NCBI GenBank assembly: GCA_959347315.1
Contig: OY365814.1
Location: 4,273,864 to 4,337,863 of the forward strand
Length of the DNA stretch: 64,000 bases
From: Bimastos eiseni
Taxonomy: Eukaryota > Annelida > Clitellata > Crassiclitellata > Lumbricidae
Reading direction: 5' to 3'
Below, one piece after another: positions 33,956-43,888 of this stretch. A program made the position numbers and the translations under genes. Within the stretch, counting starts at the first letter, position 1, and each line of letters starts with the position of its first letter. The notes beneath the pieces are model-generated. The model was not told where the DNA came from. It was given only the letters and a program-made list of their open reading frames with translations, and searched no databases.

Positions 33956-35000
33956 TATAAAAGTATTAGCATGCTTAGGGTATGCATAGATGAAATTGCT
34001 TTTGAACGACCACCATAACGTGTGCTTACAAGCCTTAGGTTTACAATGTTACATGGAATTAAACTTCTAATCTTACGGTCATACTTGTATGTTGAAATTC
34101 CCGTGATCAGGAATTCATGAGGAGTCGTAGTAGCGGTACAAAGTAGGGTTGCAAATTCTTGCAAGAAGACGGATGAAGGACTTGAGTATGAGGAGGAGGA
34201 AGGAGGGCAGTGGACATTGCATATGGTCAGACTTTTTTAGAAAGTTTGAGAGTGATTGAGGCGCATTAAATGGGGCGAAAACAGTAGCCAGGTGAGTTGA
34301 GGACGGTGAATGATTCCCGAGTGAAAAAGGTGATGCCTCCACCTGTGGTATTCGTGGCAGTTGGGGATTTAGGGGGTGAGGTGTGCTGTGAAGATGATAA
34401 CCAGAGGATACACAATCCTTTTATTGAGCAAGAGTTGCATTTGAGTTAAGCCAGGTTTTAATTAAGGCAAATAAATCAGGAGGATGGGATGATTGTGTCA
34501 AATCTTTAATTTCTGCTGAGTGCGTTGGATGGAGTAGTGAACGTATGCTTAAAGTGCAAAGTATAAATTTTTCGGAGGAGGAGGGGAAGTAGAGGGGCTG
34601 ACAGCTTCCGAAGTAGAAGCGGTTGGAGCAAAGGGTGGACGAGAAGTGGTATTAAATGCGCATAAGTTGAAGCTGGATGCAGAAGATGATTCGGGATTGA
34701 AAGAAAATGTCACCGCATAGGGTAGAGTTAAATAGCGAAGGAGACAGTTTCCGAGGTTTGTACGGGACGCGTGTCTGTGTGAGGAAATAGAACAGAGGAA
34801 TGACTGCGATCCCACGATATTGGGTTGACGCTGTTGTATTCGGTGAGCGTCGATGAGTGGAGTATAGGGTGTGGTATGTAAGGCAGCGGAAGGAGAAGAG
34901 GAGGAAGAGGATGTTGATGCATGCATCTGATGCGGCGGATGAGATGGGCGACGGTGGTTGGATGAAAGCAATGTATGTGCAGAGAAAGAGATTTGAAAAA
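33956..35000 (-). mobile_element. 5' part of a LINE: endonuclease domain (minus)
   Basis: Minus-strand frames contain NLYFAL, then SAEIKDLTQSSHPPDLFALI followed by TWLN, GYHLHS, SPFSLGNHSPSSTHLATVF and HEFLITG. This is the layout of an apurinic-type endonuclease domain of a LINE ORF2 (S-L...EIKDL...PDLFAL-E-TWL...GY...F-L-R...LITGDFN). It is broken by frameshifts and a stop. The Ser/Pro-rich frame at 34549-34971 may be the preceding segment. No RT follows on this strand. Confidence 0.5.
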
Positions 35001-35130
35001 CAAAAGGTCCTGAAAGAGAGGAAAACGTCGGGCAGTTAAGCCATAAAAACAGATTATTGAAATCGGAACAAACTCACCAACTCCAGAGACAGGTCCATGC
35101 TGAAAATCAGGAGCAGCATCTTAAGTGAGG

Positions 35131-35189
35131 ATGCCGAAAGATAGGAAAGGAAGGTTAAGAATTAACCTTCCTTTCCTATCTTTCGGCAT
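35131..35189. repeat. Perfect 28-bp inverted repeat (hairpin), 3-nt loop
   Basis: Left arm 35131-35158, spacer GAA 35159-35161, right arm 35162-35189; the arms are exactly complementary over 28 bp (arm starts ATGCCGAAAGATAGGAAAGG). No flanking simple repeat explains it. Confidence 0.9.
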
Positions 35190-35429
35190 ATATTTTTAGT
35201 ACACGCGCTATAAATACAGGTGGCTTAGTCCAGTCTAATCTACGACACGACAACTGTACGAAGGACGCCTTCACTGTCTCCGAACAACAGTTGTAAATAA
35301 CCAGCGCTCTCAACGAAAGCAAGACTTAGCTCGGGCTTTCTTTCTTCTTTGTTCGCAGCATTAGCAATCTAATGTGCAGTATATATGGTTTCATAGCGAA
35401 AGTCAAATGGAAGGACCAACAGACTGGCT

Positions 35430-36430
35430 CTTGCGGAAATGGTGGAACGGGTAAGCAAAGTAGTAGTCTTCCTGGATCTCTCCAAAGCATTTCGACATTG
35501 TGGATCTTGCTATCTCACTAACAAATTAATTATCCAATTTTAGATTAGTTGAACTTCATAGGTTTTGAAGCTACCTTAATGATAGAACTCAGAGGGTAAT
35601 ATGTAATGGTTCTACTCCTCATTCCTGTTCTATTAAATTTGAAGTTCCCAAGGCTCTAACCTGGGTCCCCTTTTGTTTTTAATTTATGTTAACCACTTGG
35701 CCAAGGTATCTCCCCATTCTCTTCTTTATATTACTAGCTATAGACGACAACTCATTTCTTTCCCACCACTCGCACCAAACCATAGTCCTACTTGGCACCC
35801 TCAATATTTAACTCGTAAAAGCGAGTTTGGATAATTGCTAATAAGCTCACAATATATATATATAATGAATATAGATAAGACTAATTTTAATATATTAAAA
35901 TCTCATAGGAAACCCAATCCGGATAATGTTAATGTACAACTAAAACAAGGACCCATAAAATAGGGGACTAACACACGCTTCTTAGGTGTCTACCTTGGCA
36001 GCAATCTAATTTGGAAAATTCATAGGCCTACATTGACTACATAAGTTCAGAAAATTTCTAAGGACGTTGGGATTCTGTTTAGAATCTCTCATAAACTCCC
36101 TGTGCCCATTCGTAATCAACTCTATCATACCATGATCTACCCATACCTCTCTTACTGTATTCGGATTTGGTCTTCCACCTATGCAACCAGATAAATTAAA
36201 TTAGAAATGCTCCATGAGAATGCAGTCCGCTGTATTAATGGGTCAAATCGTTATTCACACTCCGCTCCACTTCTTAGGCAATGCAATCTTCTTAAAATAA
36301 AGCGAATTAAAAAGTACCAAGCAACCTCCTTTATTTATCGCTTTGCAAATAAATTACTTCCCCTACCTTCTCTCACTATTATTAACCAGTGAACCACGCA
36401 GCTACCCACTTTGCTTTGAAAGTATGCATC
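35430..36430 (+). mobile_element. Heavily decayed LINE fragment (plus)
   Basis: Frame-shifted pieces of the same RT type as at 25.5 kb: VVVFLDLSKAF (35463-35495), a segment reading SYLNDRTQRV near 35568-35597, then NNCHTMIYPYLSYC-like and QIxLEMLHENAVRCINGSNR pieces near 36120-36240. Stops occur every few codons. A copy of the ~650-bp repeat follows at once. Confidence 0.6.
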
Positions 36431-36449
36431 GAAACGACTATAATGGATG

Positions 36450-37105
36450 GAATCTCATACTTACTGAGCCAGTTGTACGGATTTCAATGACTTCATTAAA
36501 TCTGAAGAGAGTCTAAAGTCTAAGATTTTCGGATCTTTTGAGGAGAAAAAAACTCTTGTCCGCAGATACTAAGTGACAGCCAAACGTATGTCGCCTGTGA
36601 ATCTGTTTTTGTCAACTACATAGACAATAGACATAGAAATGTGGTTCAATTGGACCGTTGTGAAAGAGAAAGGCTAGCGACCTACTCTGCCTTTCGACTC
36701 TCCCGTCACAAATCTCCTATTGTCGCTCTAAGATACATCCGGTTTGAGGCATGCATCTGTTCAGCTAATTTATTTAAGCCTAGATCATATACTGTAGCCA
36801 ATTGCAGCCCATAACGGATATCGTGCATCCTATTCAAGCTAGTCATGTTAGTGTATCCCAGTACTGTATGCCATGCAGGCCAAAGCGATTAAGTGCAGGC
36901 ATGATTATTTTTATGGGTGCAATTATTAGATATAGTTAGTAGTTACTGTTGTTGTCACAAACACTGCGAAGATAACTCTGTACAGCTCTAAAGTGCAAGT
37001 ATCCGGGTAGCAAGTTCGTCGAAATCTGGTTAAGCACATGCATCTGGTTTATTTAATAAGAGGCGTGTTCTCTCGATAAAAGACGGGTGAATGGGGTACA
37101 CCGTT
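36450..37105 (+). repeat. ~650-bp dispersed repeat, copy 2
   Basis: Same-orientation partner of 24795-25465, with the shared blocks listed there. Copy 2 is slightly shorter and differs by indels, for example in the GCATGCATCTGTTCAGC stretch. No coding frame. Confidence 0.7.
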
Positions 37106-38289
37106 GTCAATCTCTACCAGTTTAGAGCTCACTATAGCATATGGCTTAATGTGGGAAGCAACTTACAATAATATTTAATGTGAAAATAAAGCGAAATATT
37201 TTCTTACGACAAACATAAATTTTATAGCGCAATCCTAATGTTTTAATTCTAGCACTCAATAACTATTATATGGAAAACGAACTCCATGAACATACTAAGT
37301 CACATCAGAAGTCAGAAAGAACAACATTTATTTATTCATACGCAAGTGACTAGTTAATTACAAGTAAGACACTGTTTACAACGTCTTTGCCACATCAATC
37401 TGCAATCAAGTCCAATTTCTCTGATACGTGTACGTTAAAAATACACGGCCAAAAAGCTTATATCAGAGGCAAAATGCTGACCTGCTGTGGTCTATCGGAG
37501 ATATTGTCCTGCAATAAGTGCAGCTTCTCAGCAAATTCCTGTTTACCCTATACCTCCTAATGTTCACTGATCAAACGTTTTGTTTTAAGGGTAGTCTTAG
37601 TCTCTACGGCTCTTTTCTTATTAACAGCGTTGCGGCATTCTTAGTTACAATTAGTATATGGTTTAGATGGGAAGTCATAGACTGTCTGGAGTATGTCATA
37701 AAATAGATTGGGAATATAAGACTTTACCTGAGGACCAGCTTGTCTGAGTGTGGATAGTGTGAAGGATGGGTGGTCACCCAACGGGTCTAAGAGCAAATGT
37801 CGATTATTATAAATTACAAGGAATCAGAAGTGTATGAACAGCTGAGGGATGTGCTTGCGGGTGTCGATAAACGTTTTCGTGTGTGAAGAGACGGGAGTGA
37901 GAGAGCCGCAGTGGTAGAACCCATTTTCGTTCTCTTGCCCTCGCTTTCGTAAAATGTGGGCCCTACTTAATATCGAGTCGTGAACAAATTATGCACTGAA
38001 TCTTGGTAACTGAGCTGACTTGAAGATCACATAATTGAGGATACACAGAGAGGCCTATGTGTGTGAAAATAGACGAAACGAAGTTATAACACACAATCAC
38101 GAGTGAGCCTTAAAAACTGTGCACATATTTTCGCAGTAAGCCCTATATTATAACCTTAACAGACGCTCGAAACTTCGAGTGACCTAAATTTGATAGTTGC
38201 ATGACTGGTAAACTTATACATACAGTAATAACATAGGCGCCTCAAATGGGCAGCGTGCAAAAATCTGAAAGTTCTGGAGTATTAAATTT
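37106..38289. other. No gene; left flank of the viral element
   Basis: Unique-looking host sequence up to the point where ATPase-like coding sequence appears. No terminal inverted repeat or integrase-like frame was seen here. Confidence 0.45.
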
Positions 38290-38817
38290 TCTTGACATTG
38301 CATCTTAAAGCGAAACTCTATTGAAGGAATACCAGGCCTAAATGTCTTCCGCCAGAACGACGTTATTTTCTCCTATTGTACTTACCCTGACATTTCTTCC
38401 AAGTTCTTTGAATCAGCAGAAGACGTGCCAGATCCGGGAGACTTGAACCGTGACAAGAAAAACTTGATGATTTTCGATGATTTACAGTTAGAAAAGCAGA
38501 ATAAATGAGAGACCTACTACATCCGAGGAAGGCACAGCAACGTTGACTGCTTCTACCTCGCTCAAAATTATTTCAAACTACCGAGACAGACAATTAGAGA
38601 GAATGCAAACTTTACCTGTTTGTTTTCTCAAGACCAGAAAAATATTGATCATATATACAACGACCACGCGAGTACAGACATGTCTAAGGATGAATTAAAG
38701 AAACTATGTCAAAGAGCCTGGGAGCAGCGTCATGGATTTGTAGTGATAGACCAGACTAGTAATAAAAATAACGGCAAGTATAGAAGCGGCTTCGATGATT
38801 TCTACATTCCATTATAA
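38290..38817 (+). pseudogene. Packaging ATPase (A32/FtsK-HerA-like), 3' part
   Basis: The frame opens after a stop at 38293-38295 and becomes family-like from about 38326. It contains Walker B NLMIFDDL (about 38464-38487), then YIRGRHSNVDCFYLAQNYFK and a C-terminal helix region (DMSKDELKKLCQRAWEQRHG, then GFDDF), with a stop at 38815-38817. Such ATPases pump viral DNA into the capsid. The Walker A half is absent, so the gene is cut at its front, and an in-frame TGA at 38497-38499 follows the Walker B region. It is immediately followed by the penton-like gene. Confidence 0.75.
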
Positions 38818-38819
38818 AT

Positions 38820-39639
38820 AAATCTTTTGCTAATTTAAAAAAGGACTTGATTCTACAAAAGATTCCAGACAATACCGAAAGGATCGCTCGTAACTCGGGG
38901 TCAAAGTCTTCGTTTTACATATTATTAAGTGACAAGACTTTAAGAATAAGGACGCGGTTCAATCCGCTGATGCAGTTCGATAAAGATAAAAGGTTCGAGA
39001 TGGCTTTGGTCAATCTGGAAACATATTATTCATTCCCAAACATCGACGCGACTAATAACACCTTTACGTATTCGCTTAAGCCGAAAGGTGGTGAGGGGAC
39101 CTAGGAAACTATAACCATTCCCGAAGGCTGCTATGAATTTACGGATATTAACGAATACGTGCAGAGAATAATGAAAGAAAGGAGGCATTATGATGCAGCT
39201 AACGGAGAATATAATATTAAGATAGAAGCAAACAGCAATACGTTGAAAACAGTTATGCAAATAGGGAAGGATTACATGATTGATTTTAGGCCGGGTAACT
39301 CTATCGGGAAAGTCCTTGGTTTCAATAGGCAGCTATATACTGAGGGATACATCGAATCGCAAAATATAGTAGACATAATGAGTGTCTGAGGGTAACGAGC
39401 GATATCATCGGAGAGTCTTATAGCAACGGAACTACAGATAACATTATCAATTCCTTCTTCCCGAATGTAGGGCCTGGTTACAAGATAATTGAGACGCCAA
39501 GAAATTTGATATATCTTTCAATCACCCTATCCACCCACGATTTCAACAATGGAAACGACTCTCACAGATCAGAATGGTAAACTAATTAATCTACGAGGTG
39601 AGGCATTATCGATACGGTTTCATATAAGAGAAGCTTAAA
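38820..39639 (+). pseudogene. Penton-like minor capsid protein
   Basis: Reading path of about 270 codons. N-terminal part: SFYILLSDKTLRIRTRFNPL and FEMALVNLETYYSFPNID. Middle: TITIPEGCYEFTDINEYVQR, NTLKTVMQIGKDYMIDFRPG and NSIGKVLGF. C-terminal part: FFPNVGPGYKIIETPRNLIY, then LTDQNGKLINLRGEALSIRF. This order is found in the single-jelly-roll, penton-like proteins of animal Polinton-type viruses. Breaks: TAG at 39102-39104 in frame, a shift near 39386 and another near 39545-39580. No in-frame ATG is seen at the front. The penton would form the vertices of the icosahedral shell; the exact role is inferred from family context. Confidence 0.6.
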
Positions 39640-39653
39640 CATTTATTAAGTTC

Positions 39654-39664
39654 TATATAAAATG
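39654..39664 (+). promoter_or_regulatory. TATATAAAATG start-linked motif
   Basis: TATATAAA abuts the ATG of the first core-like gene. One of a set of such motifs in this element; see the finding on start-linked motifs. Confidence 0.55.
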
Positions 39665-40264
39665 AGTCGATACACGGGCGTCAAAGTCAATATTTCAGAA
39701 GGACAAAATGATAAAATTAAAAGATCGCTACAAGCGGGAACAGGCGTAAGCATCAAACTAAGTCATAGCGATTTAAACGGAGCGCACATGTTAGCTCTTA
39801 CCCAAGCCCATTTCAATAAACTAGCCAAAGCGTATCATGATGGGAAATGCGTGACTATAAAAATGAGTAAAACGCAATTAAAACATAACACTAAATTCGA
39901 AGGAGGGTTTATAGGCGCCATTTTACCGTTTCTAGCAACTGCGGGTAAATTCATACTATCGAGCGTGTTACCGAGCTTAGCAACGGGTGCATTAACTGGA
40001 ATAGGAGCGGCGGCTGGTTCTAAAGTCATTGATAAAGTCACCTGAACGGGTGGGGCTATATATGCCAATAGTCGAGGTAAAAACTACAAGATAGTGCAAC
40101 AAGGGCAGGGTCCATTCGTGAAGCCACACCAAGGATCTGGATCAAACGGCGTAGGCGAAGGTCTGTATCTGAAAAGAGGTAATGGGTTTATAAATGGGGA
40201 AGGACTTATCTTAGGACCAGATTCGCTGTTTAAAAACATTCCGCTTCTCGGATTGTTACTTTAA
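39662..40264 (+). pseudogene. Virion core-like protein with amphipathic/hydrophobic segment
   Basis: 201 codons in one frame from ATG at 39662 with a single in-frame TGA at 40043-40045. The N-terminal 80 residues are Lys-rich with short beta-like pieces (VSIKLSHSDL, CVTIKMSKTQLKH). A hydrophobic Gly/Ala-rich segment follows (FIGAILPFLATAGKFILSSV, then LPSLATGALTGIGAAAGS). Past the stop the frame gives repeats of GEGLYL/GEGLIL and ends FKNIPLLGLLL. Basic start plus Gly-rich membrane-active-like segment recalls adenovirus minor core proteins (pX/pVI class); this is analogy, not proven homology. TATATAAAATG precedes the start directly. Confidence 0.55.
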
Positions 40265-40274
40265 AAATATATTG

Positions 40275-40287
40275 TATATATAAAATG
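40275..40287 (+). promoter_or_regulatory. TATATATAAAATG start-linked motif
   Basis: Directly abuts the ATG of the 96-codon basic protein gene. Confidence 0.55.
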
Positions 40288-40575
40288 TCTCTATTTCCGA
40301 TTCATAAAATGGGATGGACGAAACCCAAAACTGTTCCAGAAGTAAGGACTCAACCGAAATCTGTTAGGTGGCAGGCCTGTGAAGGTATGCGGGATGTTAA
40401 ATATAGACCGAAAATACCGTCACTGGGTTCGTGGAAGACATTTTACTCGATATTAAGAATTTTAAAGATCTGGGACAGTCGTCATAAACGAAGGAGACTC
40501 GTTATGTTATGTGAAATACAAACAAAATTGAATTCCATTTTAACAAGAATCTTCGGTATTACAAAATGGAATTGA
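40285..40575 (+). CDS. Small basic viral protein, unknown
   Basis: 96 codons, ATG at 40285 right after TATATATAAA. Rich in Lys/Arg/Trp: GWTKPKTVPEVRTQPKSVRW, HKRRRLVMLC near the C-terminus. No domain recognised. The last 10 bases overlap the start of the next gene (ATGGAATTGA). The position between core-like genes and its charge suggest a nucleic-acid-binding virion protein, which is inference only. Open frame intact. Confidence 0.55.
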   Translation: MSLFPIHKMGWTKPKTVPEVRTQPKSVRWQACEGMRDVKYRPKIPSLGSWKTFYSILRILKIWDSRHKRRRLVMLCEIQTKLNSILTRIFGITKWN

Positions 40576-41084
40576 ACATAGCAGACACCTATCGCCTTCA
40601 GAAAATATCTGAAATTCAACAGGAAATCTTAAGAGAACGTGAAAAGAGAGACGTAATCTGTAAAAAATATCAAAAGAGTGTTAAAGTAGTTGAAGCGTTG
40701 GGAGGTTTGTTAACCCTTACATCTTCGGGACTCAGCGTTTTAGGTGTAACTTTTCTAAGTTCCGTCGTAGCTGCACCCGCCGCAACCATCGTGGTATCTT
40801 TATCCGCTGGAGCTGGAGCACTATCTCTGATTTCTACCCAAGTCCGCCGAATATTATCGCTGCGGCAAGAAAAACATGCAAAGATCAGGACTATAGCTCA
40901 AGGGAAACTCAATTCGATCAGCGACCTTGTTTCAAAAGCCATAGATGATAATAATATCTCAGACACGGAATATTCTGTTATTCTGAGTGAGTTTGAGAAA
41001 TTTAATCAGATGAAGGAAGAGGTTAGGAGTAAAACCAATGTCAACATAGATGAAGCGACGAAACACTTAGGCAAAACGAATTGA
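40566..41084 (+). CDS. Coiled-coil protein with two hydrophobic segments
   Basis: 172 codons, intact. Residues 1-45 form a charged helix (ISEIQQEILREREKRDVICK). Residues about 46-90 are hydrophobic (LLTLTSSGLSVLGVTFLSSV, VVAAPAATIVVSLSAGAGAL), enough for two membrane passes. A second charged helical region follows (RRILSLRQEKHAKIRTIAQG to the C-terminus). Comparable anonymous proteins accompany such elements in other invertebrates. It may be membrane-associated; function unknown. The start overlaps the previous gene. A TTTTACG short repeat fills the gap to the next gene. Confidence 0.6.
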   Translation: MELNIADTYRLQKISEIQQEILREREKRDVICKKYQKSVKVVEALGGLLTLTSSGLSVLGVTFLSSVVAAPAATIVVSLSAGAGALSLISTQVRRILSLRQEKHAKIRTIAQGKLNSISDLVSKAIDDNNISDTEYSVILSEFEKFNQMKEEVRSKTNVNIDEATKHLGKTN

Positions 41085-41130
41085 ATATTTACGTTTTACG
41101 TTTTACTTTTACGTTTTTACGTTTAAATAT
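41085..41130. repeat. TTTTACG short tandem repeat
   Basis: About five imperfect copies of (T)TTTACG between two viral genes; ends in TTTAAATATTATG. Confidence 0.7.
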
Positions 41131-41148
41131 TATGTTTCTAGCTTAAAA

Positions 41149-42015
41149 ATGTCGTTTCTAAAAATTCAGGACCCAGCCAAAAGAGACTTTATCGTTGAGA
41201 ACTTTCTCAAGATGAAGCAAAATATTAGACAAGACTCGTTATCTGAGAAATTAGGGGACATTGGGCTTCAGCGGGAATTGATAAAGGCGTACAAACCCAT
41301 AATCGACTCGCAGTCTGGAATATCTAAAGAATTAGGTGCGATTAAGAAAAGCACTACGGCGACTTCTACGGCTCTTCAAGCATTGCCAGCGTCGTTGAAA
41401 GCGATTCAATTCCCACAATATCCCTCGATAGACGTGTTTGCGGACGATCCCGTTTCAGATATTAGAACCTTGGAATTAGGTGATAATGCCACAAAATATT
41501 TAAAAGAATACGCAGCGAATAAAAAGTTGACGGACACGACCTTTGGAATACACTCTAAAGGTGAGGGTTTTTTCATCGGAAACTATCCAATTTCAATCGA
41601 AGGAGACGATATATCTATTGATAATACTACCTACAATGGAACTCCAGGGCTATGGGAATTGTTAACGATGAAGGATCCAGATGATACGATATACAGTCAA
41701 AACGATCTGGACGTGTACTCGGAAATTCTTGAATCGACGGGCGCCTTGTATGCATCTAATAATCCGAATAAACCCAAATCGTCTAGAGGCCTAAAATATA
41801 ATAAAATCGTTAGGCCAATGATCGATCGAATGCGGAAAGGGAGGTTCTCAACGGGTGAGGGAGTCGTAGTTCTCCCACAAGACCCCGATGCGTTAGTGGA
41901 TATGTTGGCACTACGATTGGCTAGCTTCAGAGCGGGAAATACGGGATTAAGAAACGAGATAGTAGGTATGAGTAGGTATGAGGCTATAGGTATGAGTTAC
42001 TTAGGCAAAATGTGA
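41149..42015 (+). CDS. DUF8207-like viral protein
   Basis: 288 codons, intact, ATG after GCTTAAAA. The N-terminal third is helical (RDFIVENFLKMKQNIRQDSL; then AIKKSTTATSTALQALPASL). The conserved core reads TTFGIHSKGEGFFIGNYPIS, IEGDDISIDNTTYNGTPGLW and ELLTMKDPD, and the C-terminal part KPKSSRGLKYNKIVRPMIDR. This matches, from memory, the domain listed as DUF8207, very common in invertebrate genomes and often next to Polinton-type genes. The role is unknown; its place in the structural block suggests a virion or scaffold protein. It is one of the few undamaged genes of the element. Confidence 0.65.
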   Translation: MSFLKIQDPAKRDFIVENFLKMKQNIRQDSLSEKLGDIGLQRELIKAYKPIIDSQSGISKELGAIKKSTTATSTALQALPASLKAIQFPQYPSIDVFADDPVSDIRTLELGDNATKYLKEYAANKKLTDTTFGIHSKGEGFFIGNYPISIEGDDISIDNTTYNGTPGLWELLTMKDPDDTIYSQNDLDVYSEILESTGALYASNNPNKPKSSRGLKYNKIVRPMIDRMRKGRFSTGEGVVVLPQDPDALVDMLALRLASFRAGNTGLRNEIVGMSRYEAIGMSYLGKM

Positions 42016-42052
42016 TAAATGAGTCATGCTTTAAAAATTTAAATGATACAAT

Positions 42053-42061
42053 TATAAAATA
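42053..42061 (+). promoter_or_regulatory. TATAAAATA, motif with altered start codon
   Basis: Same motif at the front of the second core-like gene, but the final triplet is ATA. Confidence 0.5.
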
Positions 42062-42526
42062 ATTGTCATAACTAAGAGAAGATTTGCTAAAAGATACGTG
42101 GTAAGAGGCGCAGGGATATTTGACACGATGACAGGATTTTTCAACAGAATGTTAACCTCAAATGCAGCAAGACAGGTAGCAACAACCGCATTAAGTGCAG
42201 GTAAAGACGCCGTAACAGAGATTGGAAAAGAGGCCATAGATGTAGGTAAGACCGTTGTTGTTAATGCCGGAAAGCGATTGATTGTTAAAGCAGCGGTAAA
42301 AATGTTTGCACCACAACCAACTGTACTTAGCCAACGTAGCGAGGATTTGTTAAAGGGGTTAATAACTCCTCATGGAAATACGACACTTAGTCAAAAGAGT
42401 AAGGAAACGTTACAGAATTTAATATATCCCCACCCTTCAGCGAATATAAATAATTTACTGTCTGGTAACGGCGGTGCTATTTCGATCCGAGATTTGGTGT
42501 GTGGATCAGGAATAAAGTGGGCTTAA
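42059..42526 (+). pseudogene. Second core-like protein, start codon apparently lost
   Basis: The frame stays open from 42047 to the TAA at 42524-42526. The expected start position, directly after the TATAAA block, is ATA (42059-42061), not ATG; the next codons are basic (KRRFAKR). An amphipathic segment follows (GIFDTMTGFFNRMLTSNAAR) and a hydrophobic/Lys stretch (VVVNAGKRLIVKAAVKMF). Two copies of an internal motif come next: LSQRSEDLLKGLITPH and LSQKSKETLQNLIYPH. The C-terminus is Gly-rich. Resembles the membrane-active or DNA-condensing minor proteins of this virus group; that is an analogy. Non-ATG initiation cannot be excluded. Confidence 0.55.
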
Positions 42527-42549
42527 AATAAAATCTTGTCATATTAAAA

Positions 42550-42584
42550 ATGCAGTCAGATATTCTAAGATTTACAGAAAATAC

Positions 42585-42621
<37 letters not shown>

Positions 42622-43857
42622 GACGAGGAAATTGAAAAATATGAATTTCATGAATACGAACCAGTGGCGGGGGCGAATCTTAACACTGGGTAAATTCGCA
42701 TAAATATCGAACTTCAAGATATTTTCAGCCAGCCCACCGAGTCATACCTGCTTTTCGAAGGCAGACTGACTAAAGCGGATGGAACCTTTTACGCCAATGC
42801 TGACGCTGCAGCTTTGGTCAACAACGGCCTCATGCATCTCTTCAGCCAAATGTGGTATTCCTTGTCTAATCAAGAAATAGAAAGCGTGTTTCATCCCGGA
42901 CAAGCCACAACTATGCTGGGCTTGCTGAAATATCCTAACGACTTTGCTCTTGCGCAGGGACTTAACCAATTATGGACTAAAGACACCGCGGCGACTGCCG
43001 TTATAGCTGATAAGACGGGATTCGCGATCAGACAGGCGTATCTCATTCAGAAACTAACTGCAAAGGGTACATTCAGCTTCATCGTGCCTCTGAAGCACAT
43101 TTTTGGATTCTGTGAAGATTACGAAAAGATAGTCTACGGTATGAAGCAGACTTTGACTCTCGTTCGCAAACCCGACAGCGATGCTATTTTTAGGGCAAAT
43201 GCAGCAGCGGCTGGTAAAGTCAACCTCAGTAAAATATCATGGTTTATGCCGCACGTGATTGCGTCTGACATGGAAAAAATGCAGCTGTATAAAACGATCG
43301 AATCATAGGCAACGTTACCAGTTGCTTACTGAGCTCATCTTTGCGAAACTATAACGGTTCCTGTGTCAACAACATTTAGCTGGCGACTTAGCGTAAAGAC
43401 AGCACCAGAAAAACCCAGGTACATCATAGTTGGTTTTCAAACGAATCAAAGCGGCAATCAAGTGGCTAATCCATCAATTTTCGATCATTGCGATATCTAG
43501 AACATGTATGTGATGATGAACCAAGACAGATATCCAGCAGTCGACTACAACCTCTCATTCCCGAATCAACAATTTTCTAGAGCTTACAGAGACGCGGCGA
43601 CCTTTAGCGAAAAATTCTACGGAATGGATCAGTTGGTAACTCAGAGCAACATCACTCCAGCCGACTACAAAGACCCGCTATTCATTTTCGATGTAAGTAA
43701 GCAATCTGGACGGCTAAAGTCATCAGTTGTAGACATCCAGATCAAGGCTACCTTCAATACCAAGGTGCTGGCTGGAACGGAAGCTTATGCAGTCGTCATT
43801 TCAGATAAATTGTTAAACTTCCAATCAGATGGCCAGAAGGTGAATGTAGTATTTTAA
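42550..43857 (+). pseudogene. Double-jelly-roll major capsid protein (hexon-like)
   Basis: One unshifted frame of 436 codons with four in-frame stops: TAA 42691-42693, TAG 43306-43308, TGA 43330-43332, TAG 43498-43500. First jelly-roll half: ESYLLFEGRLTKADGTFYAN, TMLGLLKYPNDFALAQGLNQ, GTFSFIVPLKHIFGFCEDYE. Second half: KPRYIIVGFQTNQSG, DRYPAVDYNLSFPNQQFSRA, LFIFDVSKQSGRLKSSVVDI, with a terminal strand EAYAVVISDKLLNFQSDG. The order and motifs are those of the capsid protein of Polinton/adintovirus-type elements, which forms the icosahedral shell. An in-frame run of twelve ATA codons (42586-42621) inserts isoleucines near the N-terminus. Confidence 0.85.
42586..42621 (+). repeat. (ATA)12 microsatellite inside the capsid frame
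   Basis: Twelve uninterrupted ATA codons in the frame of the capsid gene; expansion kept the frame. Confidence 0.9.
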
Positions 43858-43873
43858 AGAAAATATTTTCTAT

Positions 43874-43888
43874 TATAAAAAGAACATG
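43874..43888 (+). promoter_or_regulatory. TATAAAA twelve bases before ATG
   Basis: TATAAAAAGAACATG: the A/T block is close to, but not abutting, the start of the SAP-domain gene. Confidence 0.4.
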
